Source: Myrica gale
Taxonomy: Eukaryota > Streptophyta > Magnoliopsida > Fagales > Myricaceae
Reading direction: 5' to 3'
Assembly (NCBI GenBank): GCA_963930655.1
Contig: OZ005604.1
Span: forward strand, 15,138,001-15,202,000
Length of the DNA stretch: 64,000 nt
Each line of letters starts with the position of its first letter. The first letter of the stretch is position 1. This document shows positions 59,380 through 64,000 of the stretch, piece after piece. A program made the position numbers and the translations under genes. The notes below the pieces were generated by a model that had not been told where the DNA came from, did no database searches, and saw only the letters and a program-made list of their open reading frames with translations.

Positions 59380-59384
59380 GAATC

Positions 59385-60149
59385 GGCGACATCCTGCACG
59401 GAGTGAAAATGGTCAAACTCTGAACACCAAACTGTTGACTGCCATGAGAGAGAATCGACTTCCATGTCTGCACGCGTTTGTTGCATTAGATTCTGTGTTC
59501 CGAGCTGTCAGTTAACACTAGTTACGACTTGCGCTATAAAACTAATAAGGGCATGTTAGTTTTGATTTATAGGATACGAAGTGTTTTTGAAAAATTTTAG
59601 ATGATGTTGGAGTTGCATTGATGTTTGTGTAGAAATTGATTATGTGTAAAAAAAGTAATGATAATTTTTAAGGTTGTTTGTGGATTATTTTTATTGGGAC
59701 GAGTGAAAAAGATAAAAGATAAAATAATATTTAAGTTTATGTTTATTTGTAATATTTATTATAATTCCATTTTTTTAAAAAAAAAATTGATACAAATTTA
59801 TGTGGTATCGCAAAAGATATTTAATGTTCGGCCAAAATGACCATATTACCCTCAACCAAAACCTTAATATTGATAAAGCAGTTGAGTTATTTCGTCCATT
59901 CACTTGTCCGAGTGGTTAATGCGCTGAATGTGTGGAGCATGTGTTTTTTCAAATTCCGGTTTTACCCTTCGATATTTATTTTCTCAAAGCACTATGGGAG
60001 GGTAGTTTGGTAAGTTTTCATAAGCATAATCAGGATAAAAATGGAAAATATTTAACTGCATCCTAAATTTAAACATGTTCGCTTGATTTCGTGGCAACTT
60101 GAATGCGAATTTATGAAAATTCACCGCGAAGATCACCTAAGTAAATAAA
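59385..60149. other. Intergenic; MITE-like fragment and a tRNA-like head
   Basis: A partial MITE-like stretch at about 59546-59690 has words shared with the PIF-like elements (GTTTGTGTAGA). The tRNA-like segment is listed separately. No gene. Confidence 0.4.
59898..59970 (+). mobile_element. Possible SINE head (tRNA-like A and B boxes)
   Basis: CTTGTCCGAGTGGTTAATG resembles the A-box region of tRNA-Ser/Leu and TTCAAATTCCGG a degenerate B box about 45 bp later. It cannot fold as a full tRNA, and no tail or duplication was found. Weak. Confidence 0.3.
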
Positions 60150-61345
60150 TAAAATGGAGACGGGCGGATCCCAACAAGAGCAAGGGAGGTTCAAAGAAGG
60201 CTTTTGCCACTTGGTGGGCGATGGTAACAGCATCTCTGTTTGGACCCAACCGTGGATCCCAACTCTCCCTAATTTTATACCAACTCCCAAGGGACTCTGA
60301 TGTTAACCAAGACAACCTTCTGAAGGTCAGTGATCTCCTTATTCTAGCCTGAAGGGCGTGGGACTTAACCAGGTTAAGGAACCTGTTTGATGCAAACACG
60401 GCGGCAGCTGTTTAGAGGGTGACGCCCCTGTCGATAAAAGAGAAGACAGCTTGCTATGGACTTTGGAGGGATCTGGCTCTTTCTCAACCAAATCTTTATA
60501 TAGATCCATAGTGCAAAAGAGGGTCGACACAAGGGAGAGTTTGGAGGGAGCTTTGGAGATTAAGCATCCATGATCGTTTGAAACTTTTTCGGTGGAAGAT
60601 GGTGTGGGATATTTTGCCTACTAATCTGTGTACTTCGTGCAGTGCTGCTAGGGAAACCAAGCAACACCTTATGTTGGAGTCTTGCTTCTGAAGAGTCATC
60701 TGGAGAGATTCCCCCTGGCCCTTGGATATTTTCCTGCTTTTGGGAACATTTCTTTCAGGGATTGGGTTCTATTTCTCCTGCACCCGAATTCTATTGGGAT
60801 ACCTTTGGAGGACATGCACTTTTTTCCAGATCTTTGCTTCTAATGCCATGGACCTTTATTGTCCGTGATTCCTTTATTGTCACAGCAGTGTTTAGATATT
60901 ATCCAGGTAGTTTTTGTGGAGTGGCAGCTGCTAAGATGGACGAGATGGAACCAGGGGAGGCAAAGGCTGCTGCAGCTCTTTTTGGTATCATGGAGGCTCC
61001 TAAGAGAGGCTCTCATGACATTATTATGGAGAACTCTTCCACCATAGTGACTAATGCTATTAGAAGCTACCCAAGGCAGGTGGAGTGGAAGATTCATGAG
61101 ACAATTGGAGTGATTATCCCCGTGTTCCTGAGAATTTGGAGGATCTCACTTGGCTGTCAACTGCAGTGAACATTCGCTTTGAATAGATCGGGACGAGGAT
61201 TAATTGATGCTTGCAGGAAGTTCATCTACATAGATCGGAAGTGGCAGGTTTCTCATGTTTGGGAGCACATTTCTTGCGAAATGACATTGCCTGTAATTCT
61301 GATCTCTTGCCTATGCGCTTGACAGTTGTTTTGCTGACATTTGAA
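60150..61345 (+). mobile_element. Degenerate LINE fragment (zf-RVT and RNase H)
   Basis: Plus-strand frames with stops: FCHLVGDGNSISVWTQPWIP near 60200; LFRWKMVWDILPTNL and SAARETKQHL (zf-RVT) near 60580-60670; then RNase H words VTAVFRYYPGSF, EAKAAAALFGIMEAP and DIIMENSSTIVTNAIRS (60890-61060). The order is that of the 3' half of a plant L1-type LINE. No A tail or target duplication was identified. Inactive. Confidence 0.75.
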
Positions 61346-61432
61346 GCGTGATACCCTATAAATGGATCAGAATCCCCAACAATTTTCTGCGCAATTCAAG
61401 CAGCAAATTATAGGGAATCCTAGGTGATGTTC

Positions 61433-61729
61433 GTTTTGAGAAAAAATGTAGGATTTTAGAGAAGTTGTGAATTTTTATGTTGAATAGTATTTTATTGGTG
61501 TTTGTGTAAAGTGGAGAGAGAAATGATTTGATGTAATTGTTTAATAAAAAAGTATTAGAGTTATGTGAAAAAGTATAGAGAGAGAAAATTTATGTTGAAT
61601 AAAAAATTAAAAAGTTGTTGGAGATTGTGTAAAATATATTGGTTTTTGTGTTTAAATTCTGAATATGTTCGGTAGTAGAATTGTGAATATACTTAGAATC
61701 CTGAAAAAATAGTGAAAACGAACATACCC
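61433..61729. mobile_element. PIF/Harbinger-like MITE, copy 2
   Basis: 297 bp flanked by CTA on both sides (61430-61432 and 61730-61732). Ends GGTGATGTTCGTTTTGAG and, reverse-complemented, GGGTATGTTCGTTTTCAC. It is the same family as 49430-49733, in opposite orientation. Confidence 0.8.
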
Positions 61730-61976
61730 CTAATCTCTATATTCTGTTTTCGATGTCCAATATTACGGGCTTTCACAACCCAACGGAACAAATGACAAAC
61801 AAATTGTAATAAAGGCCTCCCTTGGTACTCTCCTTTTGATCAAATACAATTTCCATGTTTCAATGTCTTTAGCTAACAAAGAAAATGGCAAATATCAAAC
61901 TGAAAAACATGAAACCAAGAGAGGAAGAGGCACCCCAAATCAGATCCATCGGATCAAAGAAGCACAAAACATCAAT

Positions 61977-62666
61977 CTAACTAGACCCCCGCTTTGCCAG
62001 CCTCGGAGAAATCCTAACCCCACTCACACCACCAGATCCACCCACCAACTTCTTTCCCTTGGAATGCGATTTAGTTACTTGCTTAGCCTCCTCCTTCACT
62101 ACCCTGGTCCGGGTCCTCAAACCCACCGTACCCGAACCCGCCCCACAAGCCCGATCCTTCATTTGGTCCCCTTTGTTTCTCTCGTTCTCCATAGCTACCC
62201 TATCAAAATCATCACCCAGTTTCTTCACCAGACTCCTCTTAACCACACTAACCTCCTCTTCCTGGTCTTCTTCTTCGTCATCATCAACCAAAGCCATATA
62301 TCTCCGCCTCTTCGCCGCGATCGGAGCAGGCGGAGGAGAATCGGCACCAGAAGCGAAAACCGGTATCTTGTACGCATTTGAGCCTGACCCAATTGGCGAA
62401 TCGGGCTTCTTGGCTTGCTTCGTCATGAGCTTTTCGTGCTCGGCGCGGAGCTTAGTAATATTGCCTTCGATCCGGCCCTGGAGGCGGAGGCGCTTCACAC
62501 TGAGCCCGCCCATGGACCAGTGCGCCTCATTGGCCCAGGACATAAACGGATCGATCACGGAGACTGGCGGATCCACCCGCTCATCGTTGAACTTGACGTC
62601 CGTATATATTCGAGGGCGGGGGAGACTGGTGCCGTAGAACTTGCCGGGACCCAAGGGCGCTACCAT
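61977..62666 (-). CDS. Basic, low-complexity plant protein of unknown function
   Basis: One exon, 229 residues. The ATG at 62666 has a strong context (GCCATGG); the frame stays open further upstream but without an ATG. The conserved-looking N-terminus (about 1-80) has MVAPLGPGKFYGTSLPRPRI, VKFNDERVDPPV, SWANEAHWSMGG and RLQGRIEGNITKLR. The rest is rich in charged and Ser residues: an acidic block (DDDEEEDQEEE) and a basic tail ending RISPRLAKRGSS with nuclear-localisation-like clusters (AAKRRRY). I recall similar uncharacterised plant proteins; no function is assigned. A nuclear location is inference. A TATATAAT-like CATATAAT lies upstream, next to a hAT end. Confidence 0.8.
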   Translation of the reverse strand: MVAPLGPGKFYGTSLPRPRIYTDVKFNDERVDPPVSVIDPFMSWANEAHWSMGGLSVKRLRLQGRIEGNITKLRAEHEKLMTKQAKKPDSPIGSGSNAYKIPVFASGADSPPPAPIAAKRRRYMALVDDDEEEDQEEEVSVVKRSLVKKLGDDFDRVAMENERNKGDQMKDRACGAGSGTVGLRTRTRVVKEEAKQVTKSHSKGKKLVGGSGGVSGVRISPRLAKRGSS

Positions 62667-62790
62667 GGCTTTAAACAAGAGATGAGTTTTGAGAAGGGGG
62701 CTTGAGACGGAGTGCGATCCCCGGAGAGACTTCGGCGAACAGATGGTGGCCAACTTTTAGGCTTGAGATGGTGATGCGCGTTTTGTTTGG

Positions 62791-62797
62791 GATTATA
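62791..62797 (-). promoter_or_regulatory. Possible TATA box of the basic-protein gene
   Basis: On the minus strand CCATATAATCCC, about 125 bp before the ATG and only about 11 bp from the hAT end at 62808. Confidence 0.35.
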
Positions 62798-62807
62798 TGG
62801 AGTCTGC

Positions 62808-62960
62808 TAGGGCTGTACAACCCCGGTGTAGGTGCCGGTTTTGGCCAAAACCGGCACCTACACCGGGTAGACCGGTTTTTAAATAATTGCCACCTACACC
62901 TACACCGTTAAGGGCAAAAACCGGCCCTTAGCGGTGGCGGTTTAGCGGTGGCGGTTTCCG
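62808..62960. mobile_element. Left end of a hAT-type element
   Basis: TAGGGCTGTACAACCCCGGT matches the end of the hAT MITE at 12063 in its first ten bases. The subterminal region repeats GGCGGTTT, CCGGTTTT and CACCTACACC. The other end and target duplication were not found inside the window. The element may continue past 64000 or be truncated. Confidence 0.55.
62822..62867. repeat. 46-bp perfect palindrome
   Basis: CCCGGTGTAGGTGCCGGTTT on the left mirrors the complement on the right, centred on GGCC at 62843-62846 with no spacer. It sits in the hAT subterminal region. Confidence 0.9.
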
Positions 62961-64000
62961 GTTATCCTACATTCATATTGGACCATTTTTTTAGCATTTT
63001 ACCCACTTGACCCAATGTATTTTTTTCTTTTCTCTTTTGGTCCATTAATCACATAACAATAAAATCTAAACTAATGAAATCCAAATTCTAAAACCAATAA
63101 AATTTAGAAGAATGACACATTCCAAATCAAGAGAAAAACTTACTTGGTGTCACTCAAAGTGTTTTGATAGCACAAAAGGAACAAATCACAGAGGTATCTA
63201 AGAAAGTTCCTCCACATTGAACTTTTTCCAAGCTTCCTGTTTTAGAATTGAAAAATCTGGTCAAAAGCTAACAGAAATCAAACTAAATGAATAATGAAAA
63301 CAAGCACATAACTAGCTGCATAATAGTTGTCAAATGTGAACAACGGAAGAAGCTATAGAACTTTTTTTTTTATACCTATTTGCACTGAATAAATTACTGT
63401 CAGATCAAGAATAATGCAACAGCAGGAAAACAGTCAAACAAAGCATTATGTACTAGTTTGTCATAAAACCTGATTACTGTGGACAACCAGCCAACCTGAA
63501 ATACATACATGTTGACCTTAAAACTGACTACAATGCTAGGTTGGAGAATCCTGGAGTTGATTGCAGCAAGCTTGACAAAACAGTCTTCTTTAAGGACAAT
63601 CTTCTTTCCTCCTGCAATAACCACATATACCACTTTAGAAATAATAATAGTCAAAAGTAACATTCACAGGCAGTTGGAGAAAACAACTAACCATCGACAT
63701 TACGAATACACTATATAGGAACCACTACAATTGATTCAGCCTAAGCAACTCTCATGCCCCTTTCCAAATTTACTACACATTGAAGACAAAAGTTGTATGC
63801 ATGTATCCCTCGGCTCTTGAATAAAATTTACCCTCATCATTCCACACAATATAACATCCAAAATTGTGATTTTGAATCTCCAACCAAAATAGTGCACACA
63901 ACATGCTGCTTTAATCAGGGTGGAGGGAAGAAGGGAACTTTCCTTCAAGTGGTAGGCTAAAAACTAAAAATGGAGACTGCTTCGTTGGAACCAATAGCAC
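62961..64000. other. Mostly unrecognised; one possible minus-strand exon
   Basis: On the minus strand a good acceptor (TGGTTATTGCAG) opens a frame from 63611 reading GKKIVLKEDCFVKLAA, then RILQPSIVVSFK, to about 63517, where a weak donor (AAG|GTCAAC) follows. It is protein-like but unrecognised. The rest of the kilobase shows nothing. Confidence 0.3.

Noticed and set aside
59898..59970. Functional tRNA gene
   Set aside because: The A-box and B-box words are there, but no acceptor-stem pairing or anticodon arm can be drawn.
62059..62637. 192-codon plus-strand frame
   Set aside because: Antisense shadow of the basic-protein gene; it is long only because that gene is GC-rich.

Overview
This window looks like nuclear DNA of a dicot plant, probably woody. 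It is AT-rich, its genes are split by introns with GT/AG borders, and it is packed with plant transposon families: SIRE-like Copia, L1-type LINE, hAT, PIF/Harbinger-like and Mutator-like MITEs, and a tRNA-derived SINE. The genus cannot be told from sequence alone. No rRNA gene, true tRNA gene, CRISPR array or bacterial feature was seen.

Layout. 1-1.8 kb: the last exon of an unrecognised coiled-coil gene, then intergenic sequence. 1.8-10 kb: one complete, recently inserted LTR retrotransposon with a 5-bp target duplication but wrecked coding genes. 10-19.6 kb: gene-poor, with a hAT MITE, a 45-bp minisatellite and a LINE-related retroposon. 19.7-21.7 kb: an intact intronless L-type lectin receptor kinase (+). 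23.1-28.6 kb: an intact eight-exon CDK-like kinase with an N-terminal MGC acylation signal (-), convergent with the lectin kinase. 32.2-32.7 kb: a small intact membrane-protein gene (+). 33-53 kb: a transposon and pseudogene graveyard. It holds LINE pieces, a SINE inside a fold-back repeat, a rearranged copy of part of the mannanase gene, a broken ankyrin/PGG gene with an antisense receptor-kinase fragment in its intron, a hAT transposase remnant and a 1.75-kb near-perfect palindrome. 54.0-57.7 kb: an intact five-exon endo-beta-mannanase (+). 58.1-59.4 kb: a short non-autonomous LTR element. 60-61.3 kb: a LINE remnant. 62.0-62.7 kb: an intact single-exon gene for a basic, low-complexity protein (-), with a hAT end abutting its promoter.

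Five host genes look functional: lectin kinase, CDK-like kinase, membrane protein, mannanase and the basic protein. They share no pathway; the kinases are signalling proteins and the mannanase acts on cell-wall mannans. The strongest structural signals are the LTR-terminus palindrome at 50.8-52.6 kb, the inverted mannanase gene fragment at 37.2-38.0 kb, and a LINE tail flanked by an unusually long (~75 bp) duplication. No new defence or metabolic system was recognised. Exon borders, target duplications and identities were read by eye.
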